From the NCBI RefSeq assembly GCF_001937065.1, contig NZ_MOWR01000001.1:248001-312000 (forward strand): a DNA stretch of 64,000 nt, written 5' to 3'. Every line of letters begins with the position of its first letter. Within the stretch, counting starts at the first letter, position 1. Position numbers and translations under genes: made by a program. This DNA comes from Streptococcus sp. 'caviae'. Lineage in GTDB: Bacteria; Bacillota; Bacilli; Lactobacillales; Streptococcaceae. Of the stretch, positions 43,290 through 53,013 are shown piece after piece. Under the pieces are notes generated by a model. It had not been told where the DNA came from. It saw nothing but the letters and a program-made list of their open reading frames with translations, and did no database searches.

Positions 43290-43763
43290 TTAAATGTTAT
43301 TTGTGTTTACAATAGTGATAAGATCCTCTGCAGAATGTACCTTTCGTATTTGCGTCAGTAATGCTGCATTCTGCAATAAGCCCATCAGCGACTGAAGCAT
43401 CTCAAGCTGGGCATGAGGCTCTTTCAGACCCAAAACAAAGGCTATCTCGGCTGCTACCGATTGATTGAAATCTTCCATACTCATAAAAGAAATCGGCTGG
43501 GTTGTCACAATAGCGACAAATTCTTTTTTGATGCACTCAGCATCTGTATGAGGAATAGCAACACCCATTTTTTCCAGCTGCAGACCTGTCGGAAAATTCT
43601 TTTCCCGTTCGATGATTTTGTCAAGAAACGTGTCATAGACATAACCTAAATCAAAGGCTTTTTTATAGATTGTTTCAAACATATCCTTGCTTGATTTAAA
43701 GCTTTCATTAACAAAAATAAGTTCTGGTCTTATATAATCTTCAAGTTTCATTTTTTCAGCCAT
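43290..43763 (-). CDS. gatA: PTS galactitol-type IIA component
   Basis: The 157-residue EIIA starts MAEKMKLEDYIRPELIFVNE and has the phospho-histidine site MGVAIPHTDAECI. The ATG at 43763 has GGAGGAGG upstream; an earlier in-frame ATG at 43781 lies before that site. It follows the regulator by 35 bases, so the operon is regulator, gatA, gatB, gatC, dehydrogenase. Confidence 0.9.
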   Translation of the reverse strand: MAEKMKLEDYIRPELIFVNESFKSSKDMFETIYKKAFDLGYVYDTFLDKIIEREKNFPTGLQLEKMGVAIPHTDAECIKKEFVAIVTTQPISFMSMEDFNQSVAAEIAFVLGLKEPHAQLEMLQSLMGLLQNAALLTQIRKVHSAEDLITIVNTNNI

Positions 43764-43798
43764 TATGTTAACCTCCTCCATTACTATTAGCTGCTTTT

Positions 43799-45736
43799 TT
43801 ACAATAATTCTATAAAGTCAGTGACAGTCGGCGAGTACCACAATTTATCGATGTATTCTGAACTGTCAATCTTAGAATAAATGCTGATTAAGGCATCCTT
43901 GTAAAAAAATTCATCTTCCTGAGACATCGAAATTAACATAATCACCTTAACCATATTGCTTCCCCAGCGAATAGGTTTTTTCAGCGTCATGATCACCAAT
44001 TGTGATTCACTCACAGCAACCGGCAGGGCATGCGGAAGTGCGATTCCGGTGTAAACACTGGTGCTTCCCAGGTCCTCACGGATGAGGATAGACTTGCGGT
44101 ACAATGGATTTTGGCGATTCTGAAGGCTGGATTTTTCAACCAGAAAGTCAATGCAGCCATTGACCGTCTTTTGGTCAACTTTTAAGAAAACATTCTTTCC
44201 AATCAGCTTATGAACCAGTGATTTCGTATAGGCTTCCTTATTTTCAATGACAGACAAAACCCGTCTGTTCCCCTGTTGAAGCTGTAAATACCGATTTTGC
44301 AAATTTTCCAAATCAGCATCAGTCAGCACCGGGCTGATAAAAATAACCTTGGACTCATCAACCTCTATATCTGACAAGGAAATGGAACTGATAATCATAT
44401 CTGCCTGCTTTATTTTGTCTGCTGTCAATTCACTGGCATCAATTTTTATCAGGTGGTCAAAATTAGAAATCACATGCGATAAGGAGGTCATAATCAGCTC
44501 AGTTGTCGCCAGTCCCTGGGGACAGACCACATAGATCATCAAAGGTTTGGCCAGCTTTTCAATAGCGATTTCAAAATGAACGGTCAAAAAGGCCATTTCC
44601 CCGTCTGTCATATCAATTGAGAAGGCATCTGACAATTCACGGCAGGACAGCCAAACAATATTGTAAAGAACGCTGTACTTCTTTTTGATTTCTTCAGTGA
44701 TGTCACTGTTAACCATGATTCTGTTTTTCAGACGAAAGATCATGGGCTGCACATGGCTGATCAGCATCTTAAAAAGATGCCGGTCGCCGCTCAAATCAAT
44801 ACTGAGCAATTGGCTGACGCGCTCGATCAGATTTTTGATAATATTATTAATCTGGTCCCCGACAATCAAGTCATTGGTTTCATAGCCAACGGACAGCAAG
44901 GTGTAAGACAGATTAATAATCTCTAAGAGCGGCATGGGCTTATCCTTAAGTCCGACAAATTCTCTGAATAGATCGCCGGCAAAGGTGTAAACTTCGTAAT
45001 AAGAAAGATTTTCGATGAAATGAACCATGTCATTTGATACGATAGTACTGCCATTTAGATAGCGCATCTTTGCAATCAGCAGATCAACAATTAAATAGAT
45101 GCTGTACTGCTCACTCAGAATGAAATGGTAGGTCGCCGCATAGTGATTTAAAATGGAAATAACACGTTCTATTTCTTCTTTTGGAAAGAAATATGCAAAC
45201 TGCGGATTGTGTGTCACTGTATGCAGGCCCAGATGAAACTCCGTTATCAAATAGTTCCTCAGAAACTTCCTTATTTCCTGCTCCTGTCCGACAATCCTGT
45301 ACCTGCCGTTATGGCGCTCCATGTGAATCTTATAACCTGTAAATTTATTTTCTAATTTATCAATATCCCTTCTGACGGATGTTTCACTGACAAAATACTG
45401 AACAGACCAGTCAATAATGTCAATCTCCTTTTGATCAAAGAACAGAGATTTCAGCAGCAGATATTCCCTGGAAATATCTTTCATTTCCTCAGCATGAAAA
45501 TGATTCAGCAGATCTGCCAAACGCTTTTTTTCATTGGCATTGACGGCCAAGCGTATGCCGCGCCGAGGAATTTTTTCGATTTTATCAGACAGCTCTTCTA
45601 TCTCTTTGTTCAAGAAAGACAGGTCTGAGTAGATGGTTTTTGTCGAGACGGAGTATTTATTAGCCAATGTTTTGCCGGCAATGAAATCATCGACTAACAG
45701 TAAATCTCGTAAAATACTTATCTGTCTGTAATTCAC
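43799..45736 (-). CDS. PRD-domain activator of the galactitol-type operon
   Basis: The 645-residue regulator has an HTH (GKTLANKYSVSTKTIYSDLS), a second HTH (VQYFVSETSVRRDIDKLENK), two PRD domains, an EIIB-like domain (IYVVCPQGLATTELIMTSL) and a C-terminal EIIA domain with GIALPHALPVAV. The start is a GTG at 45736 behind AAGGGG. The promoter carries a cre site, so the operon should respond both to its PTS and to CcpA. Confidence 0.88.
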   Translation of the reverse strand: MNYRQISILRDLLLVDDFIAGKTLANKYSVSTKTIYSDLSFLNKEIEELSDKIEKIPRRGIRLAVNANEKKRLADLLNHFHAEEMKDISREYLLLKSLFFDQKEIDIIDWSVQYFVSETSVRRDIDKLENKFTGYKIHMERHNGRYRIVGQEQEIRKFLRNYLITEFHLGLHTVTHNPQFAYFFPKEEIERVISILNHYAATYHFILSEQYSIYLIVDLLIAKMRYLNGSTIVSNDMVHFIENLSYYEVYTFAGDLFREFVGLKDKPMPLLEIINLSYTLLSVGYETNDLIVGDQINNIIKNLIERVSQLLSIDLSGDRHLFKMLISHVQPMIFRLKNRIMVNSDITEEIKKKYSVLYNIVWLSCRELSDAFSIDMTDGEMAFLTVHFEIAIEKLAKPLMIYVVCPQGLATTELIMTSLSHVISNFDHLIKIDASELTADKIKQADMIISSISLSDIEVDESKVIFISPVLTDADLENLQNRYLQLQQGNRRVLSVIENKEAYTKSLVHKLIGKNVFLKVDQKTVNGCIDFLVEKSSLQNRQNPLYRKSILIREDLGSTSVYTGIALPHALPVAVSESQLVIMTLKKPIRWGSNMVKVIMLISMSQEDEFFYKDALISIYSKIDSSEYIDKLWYSPTVTDFIELL

Positions 45737-45765
45737 ACGTCATTCCCCTTTCTTTGATATGTTTC

Positions 45766-45794
45766 ATTATAAATGTTTGCGTTTACAAAACAAA
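45766..45794 (-). promoter_or_regulatory. Promoter with cre site of the galactitol-type operon
   Basis: On the minus strand TATAAT at 45766-45771 and a weak TTTGTT -35, 17 bases apart. The cre site TGTAAACGCAAACA (45774-45787, 13 of 14 matches) fills the spacer, so CcpA binding would exclude RNA polymerase. Confidence 0.75.
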
Positions 45795-45962
45795 GCCAAG
45801 TTACTTCCCCATTAATGTGGAAGCGCTGACATCAGCACTGTTAGAGCTTTAATATAAATCCTCTTGATTTTCTCATAAATATTTAATTAAATTAATAACG
45901 TAAAACTTTCTAATTCATTAAATCTATTTTCTGCAGGCATTATTTTCAAAAAAAGCAGACAA

Positions 45963-46006
45963 AAAGAGCAGAGGCAAAATGACTTTTTGCCTCTGCTCTT
46001 TTAAAC
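45963..46006 (-). terminator. Terminator of purA
   Basis: AAAAGAGCAGAGGCAAAA and TTTTGCCTCTGCTCTTTT form a perfect stem with T-run on the minus strand. Confidence 0.9.
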
Positions 46007-46027
46007 TGATGTATTTAATAATCCCTG

Positions 46028-47368
<1,341 letters not shown>

Positions 47369-47536
47369 CTATAACCCCTAAAAAGCAGATTGCCTAAGCT
47401 CCGGCACTCCTCAGACATACTGAAAGCCAAAATAAAAGCAGAAACCAATGAAAATTTCTGCCAGCAGCAGGGTCTCAAACTTATTAAGCAGCTATAACAT
47501 GGCAGGAATTTCACCTGCAGGTTTGCCTTACAATTT

Positions 47537-47565
47537 ATTATAAGAAATTTCTGACTGTTTTTCAA
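47537..47565 (-). promoter_or_regulatory. Promoter of purA
   Basis: TTGAAA, 17 bases, TATAAT on the minus strand, giving a leader of about 210 bases before purA. That leader contains a GC-rich dyad (CCTGCAGG region near 47510). Confidence 0.75.
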
Positions 47566-47587
47566 TATTTCGTATCAGAAACATGCG

Positions 47588-47601
47588 TTTTTCCGAACAT
47601 T
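47588..47601 (+). promoter_or_regulatory. Candidate PurBox between purA and gshF
   Basis: TTTTTCCGAACATT fits the PurR box known from lactococci (AWWWCCGAACWWT) except for the first base. It lies about 65 bases upstream of the expected purA start site, near the usual distance. Only one box was seen. Confidence 0.45.
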
Positions 47602-47641
47602 CTTGTAAACTAGAACTAGAATATCTTTTAGGAGAAAGAAT

Positions 47642-49912
47642 ATGTCAAACATTGATCAGATTTTACAGCAAAGTCCGCAGAACCTCCCCGTCTTACAAGC
47701 TACTTTTGGACTGGAAAGAGAGAGCCTGCGTATTGATCAAAAGACGCAGCGCTTAGCACAGACTCCTCATCCTCATAAACTAGGATCTCGCAGCTATCAT
47801 CCATACATTCAGACAGACTACAGCGAACCTCAGCTAGAATTAATCACCCCCATTGCCAAATCAAGCAAGGAAGTGCTGCGCTTTTTAGGAGCTATTACCG
47901 ATGTCGCTCAGCGCAGCATAGATAACGATCAATATCTCTGGCCCCTGTCCATGCCGCCGCAAATCAGAGAAGATGAGATTGAAATTGCTCGGTTAGAAGA
48001 CCCTTTTGAGCTATCCTACCGTCAGCATCTGGCTGAAAAATACGGCAAGATGCTCCAATCTATGTCGGGTATTCATTACAATATCGAATTAGGTGCCGAC
48101 CTGCTTAAATCACTGTTTGAGCGCAGCAGCTATCAGTCTCTAATCCCCTTTAAAAACGATCTTTATTTAAAATTAGCTCAAAATTTCCTGACCTATCGCT
48201 GGTTTTTGACTTATCTCTATGGCGCCAGCCCCTTGGCCGAACAAGGCTTCTTTGAAAAAGAATTAACCACCCCTGTTCGTTCGCTCAGAAACAGTCATTT
48301 AGGCTATGTCAATACCTCAGATGTCAAGGTTCCTTTTGATCGGCTGGAAAATTACGTCGCAAGCATTGAACGTTATGTTGACACAGGTGCCTTGTCTGCC
48401 GAGAAAGAATTTTACTCAGCTGTTCGCCTGCGCGGCAGCAAGTACAGCCGAGACTACCTCACCAAGGGCATTACTTACTTAGAATTCCGCTGCTTTGACC
48501 TGAATCCCTTTGACAATTGCGGTATTACGCAGGAAACCATCGACAGCGTTCATCTCTTTACCCTGGCTATGCTTTGGCTCGACGCTCCTCAGGAAGTCAA
48601 TCAGACAGTGGAGAAGGCTGCAGAACTTAACGAAAAAATCGCTCTCAGCCATCCCTTGGAAAAGCTGCCACAAGAGGCTCCTTACCAAGATGTCCTGACA
48701 GCTATGGAAGAGCTGATCAGGCATTTCCAGCTGCCTGCCTACTATGAACAGCTTCTGGCCGATATCAAAGATCAAATCAATAATCCCGAACTGACTGTTG
48801 GCGGCCGGCTTTCAAAACACCTTGATAACCTGTCCTTGGAAACATTCGGTCAGCAAAAGGGGAAGGAATACCATGACTATGCCTGGGAGGCCTACTATGC
48901 TCTTAAAGGCTATGAAACCATGGAACTCTCAACACAAATGCTCCTTTTTGACGCCATCCAAAAGGGGATTCATTTTGATATTTTAGATGAGAGCGATCAG
49001 TTTCTCAAGCTCTGGCACGGCAGCCATATTGAATATGTCAAAAACGGCAACATGACATCTAAAGACAACTATGTTGTTCCCTTGGCCATGGCTAATAAAG
49101 TTGTAACCAAAAAAATCCTAAGAGAACACGGCTATCCGGTTCCTGCCGGTGCAGAATTCGACAGCAAGGACGAGGCGCTCCGCTATTATCAGCAAGTTGA
49201 AAAACAGGCTATCGTTGTTAAACCCAAATCAACTAATTTCGGTCTGGGCATTTCCATTTTTGAAGCGCCTGCCAGCCTGAGCGCTTATGAAAAGGCACTG
49301 GGTATTGCCTTTCTTGAAGACTCTTCTGTTTTGGTTGAAGAATTTGTTGCCGGAACTGAATACCGCTTTTTTGTCCTTGACGGCAAATGCGAAGCTGTTC
49401 TGCTGCGGGTTGCCGCAAATGTGGTCGGTGATGGTCACAGCACTGTTTCTCAGCTGGTTGAGCAAAAAAATAAAAACCCGCTGCGGGGCCGAAATCACCG
49501 CTCACCGCTTGAAATCATCGAACTCGGTGACATTGAATGCCTCATGCTGCAGCAGCAAGGCTGCACCCCAGAGAGTATTTTGCCAGCCGGCGTCAAGGTG
49601 AATTTGCGCGGCAATTCAAACATTTCAACAGGCGGAGATTCCATTGATATAACTGAGGAAATGGACAGCAGCTACAAGCAGCTGGCTGCTGATATGGCTA
49701 CAGCCATGGGAGCCTGGGCCTGCGGCGTTGACTTGATTATTCCGGATACCACTTTAAAAGCAACTAAGGAAAATCCGCATTGTACTTGTATTGAGCTCAA
49801 TTTTAACCCGTCCATGTACATGCACACCTACTGTCAGGAAGGTCCGGGACAGGTGATTACTGGAAAAATACTGGCTAAATTGTTCCCTGAAGTCCCTATC
49901 CATTTAGACTAA
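47642..49912 (+). CDS. gshF: Bifunctional glutathione synthetase GshF
   Basis: The 756-residue fusion has an N-terminal gamma-glutamylcysteine ligase part (LQATFGLERESLRIDQKTQR; YIQTDYSEPQLELITP; SGIHYNIEL; TYLEFRCFDLNPF) and a C-terminal ATP-grasp part (VVKPKSTNFGLGISIFEAP; FLEDSSVLVEEFVAGTEYRF; GVDLIIPD; CIELNFNPSMYMH). It makes glutathione from Glu, Cys and Gly in one protein, as in several streptococci. The frame is intact and a GGAG site precedes the ATG. Confidence 0.95.
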   Translation: MSNIDQILQQSPQNLPVLQATFGLERESLRIDQKTQRLAQTPHPHKLGSRSYHPYIQTDYSEPQLELITPIAKSSKEVLRFLGAITDVAQRSIDNDQYLWPLSMPPQIREDEIEIARLEDPFELSYRQHLAEKYGKMLQSMSGIHYNIELGADLLKSLFERSSYQSLIPFKNDLYLKLAQNFLTYRWFLTYLYGASPLAEQGFFEKELTTPVRSLRNSHLGYVNTSDVKVPFDRLENYVASIERYVDTGALSAEKEFYSAVRLRGSKYSRDYLTKGITYLEFRCFDLNPFDNCGITQETIDSVHLFTLAMLWLDAPQEVNQTVEKAAELNEKIALSHPLEKLPQEAPYQDVLTAMEELIRHFQLPAYYEQLLADIKDQINNPELTVGGRLSKHLDNLSLETFGQQKGKEYHDYAWEAYYALKGYETMELSTQMLLFDAIQKGIHFDILDESDQFLKLWHGSHIEYVKNGNMTSKDNYVVPLAMANKVVTKKILREHGYPVPAGAEFDSKDEALRYYQQVEKQAIVVKPKSTNFGLGISIFEAPASLSAYEKALGIAFLEDSSVLVEEFVAGTEYRFFVLDGKCEAVLLRVAANVVGDGHSTVSQLVEQKNKNPLRGRNHRSPLEIIELGDIECLMLQQQGCTPESILPAGVKVNLRGNSNISTGGDSIDITEEMDSSYKQLAADMATAMGAWACGVDLIIPDTTLKATKENPHCTCIELNFNPSMYMHTYCQEGPGQVITGKILAKLFPEVPIHLD

Positions 49913-49922
49913 AGTCAGAAAC

Positions 49923-49970
49923 AAAAAGCGACACGCAAAACAGATAGAAACTGTCAGCATGTCGCTTTTT
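49923..49970 (+). terminator. Terminator of gshF
   Basis: AAAAAGCGACA and TGTCGCTTTTT pair around a partly paired loop, with T-run on the plus strand. Confidence 0.8.
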
Positions 49971-50040
49971 ATGTTTTTTAAAATGTCACAGCATGCAAGC
50001 TCGGCCTAAGGAGCTGCCTTGCTTTGCAGGTTATTCTAAT

Positions 50041-50643
50041 TTAAGCTCCAAAAACTTTGAAACGGTCCTGATCCGCTGCAAATTCTTTGTCGCCTGCCGG
50101 AGCTTCGATAGAGCCAAACGGTGCCTGAGCACGCAGTTTCCAATTAGCCGGCAGACCATATTTTTCAGCAACCTGGGCATCAACAAGAGGGTTGTAGTGC
50201 TGCACACTCATTCCAATGTTTTGTTCAGCCAAAGCCAGCCAAGCTGCATAAAGAGCAATACCGTGCGCTTGTTCAGACCATGGCTTGAAGTTGTCCGCGT
50301 AGAGAGGGAAATTTTCTTCCAGATTTTTAACAATATCCTGATCTTCAAAAAAGAGAATCGTTCCAACGCCGGCTGCAAAGCTTTCTAATTTAGCTTTTGT
50401 TCCTTCAAAAGCTTCAGCTGGTGTTACTTTTTCTAACTCACTGTAAGCAATCTTGTTCCAAAAATTATTGGATTCTTCACCAAACAAGATGACTGCCCGG
50501 CTGGTTTGTGAGTTGAAAGCTGAAGGTGCCTGTTTGATAGCATTTTTAATCACATCAGCAAGTTCGGCTTCTGATAAGGCAACATTTTTACCCAAGGCAT
50601 AAATGCTGCGGCGCTGTTTTTGTAAATCTAAAAAGTTTGACAT
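50041..50643 (-). CDS. Nitroreductase-family FMN oxidoreductase
   Basis: The 200-residue protein has the nitroreductase fold pattern: QKQRRSIYALGKNVALSEAE with FMN-contacting Arg/Ser, APSAFNSQTSRAVILFGEES, and LAEQNIGMSVQHYNPLVD. It resembles the YdfN/HBN1 type known in streptococci. The physiological substrate is unknown. It is a single gene whose promoter overlaps a perfect dyad, suggesting repression by a small-molecule sensor. Confidence 0.85.
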   Translation of the reverse strand: MSNFLDLQKQRRSIYALGKNVALSEAELADVIKNAIKQAPSAFNSQTSRAVILFGEESNNFWNKIAYSELEKVTPAEAFEGTKAKLESFAAGVGTILFFEDQDIVKNLEENFPLYADNFKPWSEQAHGIALYAAWLALAEQNIGMSVQHYNPLVDAQVAEKYGLPANWKLRAQAPFGSIEAPAGDKEFAADQDRFKVFGA

Positions 50644-50676
50644 AGTATAATAGCCTCCATTTGTATTTGTAAGACT

Positions 50677-50705
50677 ATTATATAGTTATTACTAATTAGT
50701 ATCAA
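50677..50705 (-). promoter_or_regulatory. Nitroreductase promoter with dyad operator
   Basis: TTGATA, 17 bases, TATAAT on the minus strand. The perfect 12-bp dyad TACTAATTAGTA (50690-50701) fills the upstream part of the spacer and touches the -35. That is typical of a MarR- or HxlR-type repressor site; no such regulator gene is in the window. Confidence 0.65.
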
Positions 50706-50799
50706 TTAATTTGCTTGCTTTTTTATAAAACTGCTGACAGCCTGTTTTTACAGAGTTTCCGTCCTGCTACTTCCCTCAATTTATGTTAAAATAAAAGGT

Positions 50800-51672
50800 A
50801 TGGACAAACTTATTAAATCAATTTCAGCATCGGGTGCTTTCCGTGCTTATGTGCTCGACAGTACTGAGACAGTTCGGACAGCACAGGAAAAACATCAAAC
50901 CCTTTCAAGCTCGACAGTTGCCTTAGGCCGTACACTGATTGCCAATCAAATTTTGGCTGCCAATCAAAAGGGTGACAGCAAGGTAACGGTCAAGGTCATC
51001 GGCGATTCTTCTTTTGGGCACATCATCTCAGTAGCTGATACCAAAGGCAATGTCAAGGGCTATATTCAAAATAAAGGGGTTGACATTAAGAAAACCGCAA
51101 CAGGCGAAGTTCTGGTCGGTCCTTTTATGGGACATGGACAGTTCGTCGTCATCACAGACTATGGTATCGGAAATCCCTACACCTCATCTACACCTCTGGT
51201 ATCCGGAGAAATCGGAGAAGATTTGACCTACTATCTGACAGAAAGTGAACAAACGCCCTCCGCAGTAGGGTTAAATGTTCTTTTGGATGACAAAGACAAG
51301 GTCAAAGTCGCTGGCGGCTTTATGCTGCAGGTTTTGCCTGAAGCTTCTGATGAGGAAATCACCCGCTATGAGAAGCGTATCCAAGCAATGCCTGCTATTT
51401 CAAGCCTCTTGGAAGCCGATAATCCTATTGAAGCCCTGCTTTCAGCACTTTACGGCGAAGATGAGTACAAGGTGCTCTCTGAAGAGGAAATCCGCTTTGC
51501 CTGCGACTGCTCGCGCAAGCGTTTTGAAGAAGCTCTCAAGACTCTGCCGGCGGATGACCTTAAGGAAATGAAAGAGCACGACCACGGCGCAGAGATTGTC
51601 TGTCAATTCTGCGGGAGAACTTACCAATTTAACGAAAATGATTTAGAGGAGATGATTCATGACCAAGCTTAA
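50800..51672 (+). CDS. hslO: Redox-regulated chaperone Hsp33
   Basis: The 290-residue protein has an N-terminal domain starting [20 protein letters not shown] and a C-terminal zinc domain with [14 protein letters not shown] and [12 protein letters not shown] (CxC and CxxC). Oxidation of these cysteines activates the holdase. It overlaps the dusB start by 14 bases, a common pairing in streptococci. Confidence 0.96.
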   Translation: MDKLIKSISASGAFRAYVLDSTETVRTAQEKHQTLSSSTVALGRTLIANQILAANQKGDSKVTVKVIGDSSFGHIISVADTKGNVKGYIQNKGVDIKKTATGEVLVGPFMGHGQFVVITDYGIGNPYTSSTPLVSGEIGEDLTYYLTESEQTPSAVGLNVLLDDKDKVKVAGGFMLQVLPEASDEEITRYEKRIQAMPAISSLLEADNPIEALLSALYGEDEYKVLSEEEIRFACDCSRKRFEEALKTLPADDLKEMKEHDHGAEIVCQFCGRTYQFNENDLEEMIHDQA

Positions 51673-52639
51673 CAGCTCATTTAGGATTGGTGGAGTAGAA
51701 ATCCCCCATCGTACTGTCTTAGCACCCATGGCTGGTGTCACCAATTCTGCCTTCCGCACCATTGCTAAGGAATTCGGAGCCGGACTCGTTGTGATGGAGA
51801 TGGTATCAGACAAGGGCATTCAATACAACAATGAAAAAACACTGCACATGCTTCATATTGATGAAGAAGAGCATCCTGTTTCTATCCAGCTTTTTGGCAG
51901 CGACGGTGACAGTCTGGCACGCGCAGCTGAATTCATTCAGACCAACACTCAGGCTGACCTTGTAGACATTAACATGGGCTGCCCGGTGAATAAAATCGTT
52001 AAGAACGAGGCAGGAGCCATGTGGCTCAAAAATCCTGATAAGATTTATTCGGTTGTTTCAACCGTTAAATCTGTCCTTGACATTCCACTGACAGTCAAAA
52101 TGCGGACAGGCTGGTCAGAACCTTCTTTGGCCGTCGAAAACGCTCTGGCTGCTGAGTCTGCCGGCGTTGCTGCTCTCGCCATGCACGGACGCACACGCGA
52201 ACAAATGTACACCGGCCATTGCGACCATGAAACACTGGCTAAAGTAGCCCAGGCCATCACTAAGGTTCCTTTTATCGCCAATGGGGATATTCGTTCTGTC
52301 GAGGACGCTAAATTTATGATTGATGAGGTAGGTGCCGATGCCGTTATGGTCGGACGCGCTGCCAGAAGCAATCCTTATATCTTTACCCAAATCAACCACT
52401 ATTTTGAAACCGGAGAAATCTTAGACAATCTGCCTTTCAGCAAAATGCTGGAAATTGCCCAAGACCATCTGAAACGCTTAGTTAATCTTAAGGGTGAAAC
52501 TATTGCTGTCAGAGAATTCCGCGGCTTGGCACCGCACTATCTCCGCGGTACATCCGGCGCTGCTAAAATCAGATCAGCCGTCTCTCGGGCAGAAACTTTG
52601 GCTGACGTGACAGCTATTTTTGATGGGATTTACTCATAA
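51659..52639 (+). CDS. dusB: tRNA-dihydrouridine synthase
   Basis: The 326-residue FMN-dependent enzyme has [20 protein letters not shown], the catalytic-cysteine segment [61 protein letters not shown] and [14 protein letters not shown]. It reduces uridines in tRNA D-loops. AGGAGATG before the ATG lies inside the end of hslO. Confidence 0.95.
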   Translation: MTKLNSSFRIGGVEIPHRTVLAPMAGVTNSAFRTIAKEFGAGLVVMEMVSDKGIQYNNEKTLHMLHIDEEEHPVSIQLFGSDGDSLARAAEFIQTNTQADLVDINMGCPVNKIVKNEAGAMWLKNPDKIYSVVSTVKSVLDIPLTVKMRTGWSEPSLAVENALAAESAGVAALAMHGRTREQMYTGHCDHETLAKVAQAITKVPFIANGDIRSVEDAKFMIDEVGADAVMVGRAARSNPYIFTQINHYFETGEILDNLPFSKMLEIAQDHLKRLVNLKGETIAVREFRGLAPHYLRGTSGAAKIRSAVSRAETLADVTAIFDGIYS

Positions 52640-53013
52640 CCAACGCGCTCTGTCCAACAGTTTTTTCGGACTTATCTCATCCAGACTTCTTTCTTGAGCC
52701 AAAGAATCCGTCAAGCTCTAAGAGCTGCAAAGAAAACTGCTGCCTTTAAGCCTATCTGTCCTAAAAAGATGTTTACTTTAAAAAGCTTGGAAAAAATAAT
52801 TTTCCAAGCTTTTTAATAATGCTCACAAAAACACCGATTTTATTTAGGCAAAAGGAAAGCCAGCTAGCAGTGGTTCATTGGTGCTAAAGCACTCAATAAA
52901 CTGTGCAGGGGTAAGGCGCAGCCAACAAGTCTTACTCCCAACCATTGCATCAAGAGCTTATTCCAAAACAGGAATACTGGACGAGTTTTACCGAGCCTCT
53001 TCTGTTTTATATA
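52640..53013. other. Intergenic region between dusB and clpC (convergent)
   Basis: It holds the dusB terminator (52780-52815) and then about 190 bases with no supported gene. A segment near 52870 (AGTGGTTCATTGGTG) resembles the repeat insert between ulaB and ulaC. No clear clpC terminator was found. Confidence 0.5.
52780..52815 (+). terminator. Terminator of hslO-dusB
   Basis: AAAAAGCTTGGAAAA and TTTTCCAAGCTTTTT form a perfect stem with T-run, effective on both strands. Confidence 0.9.
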
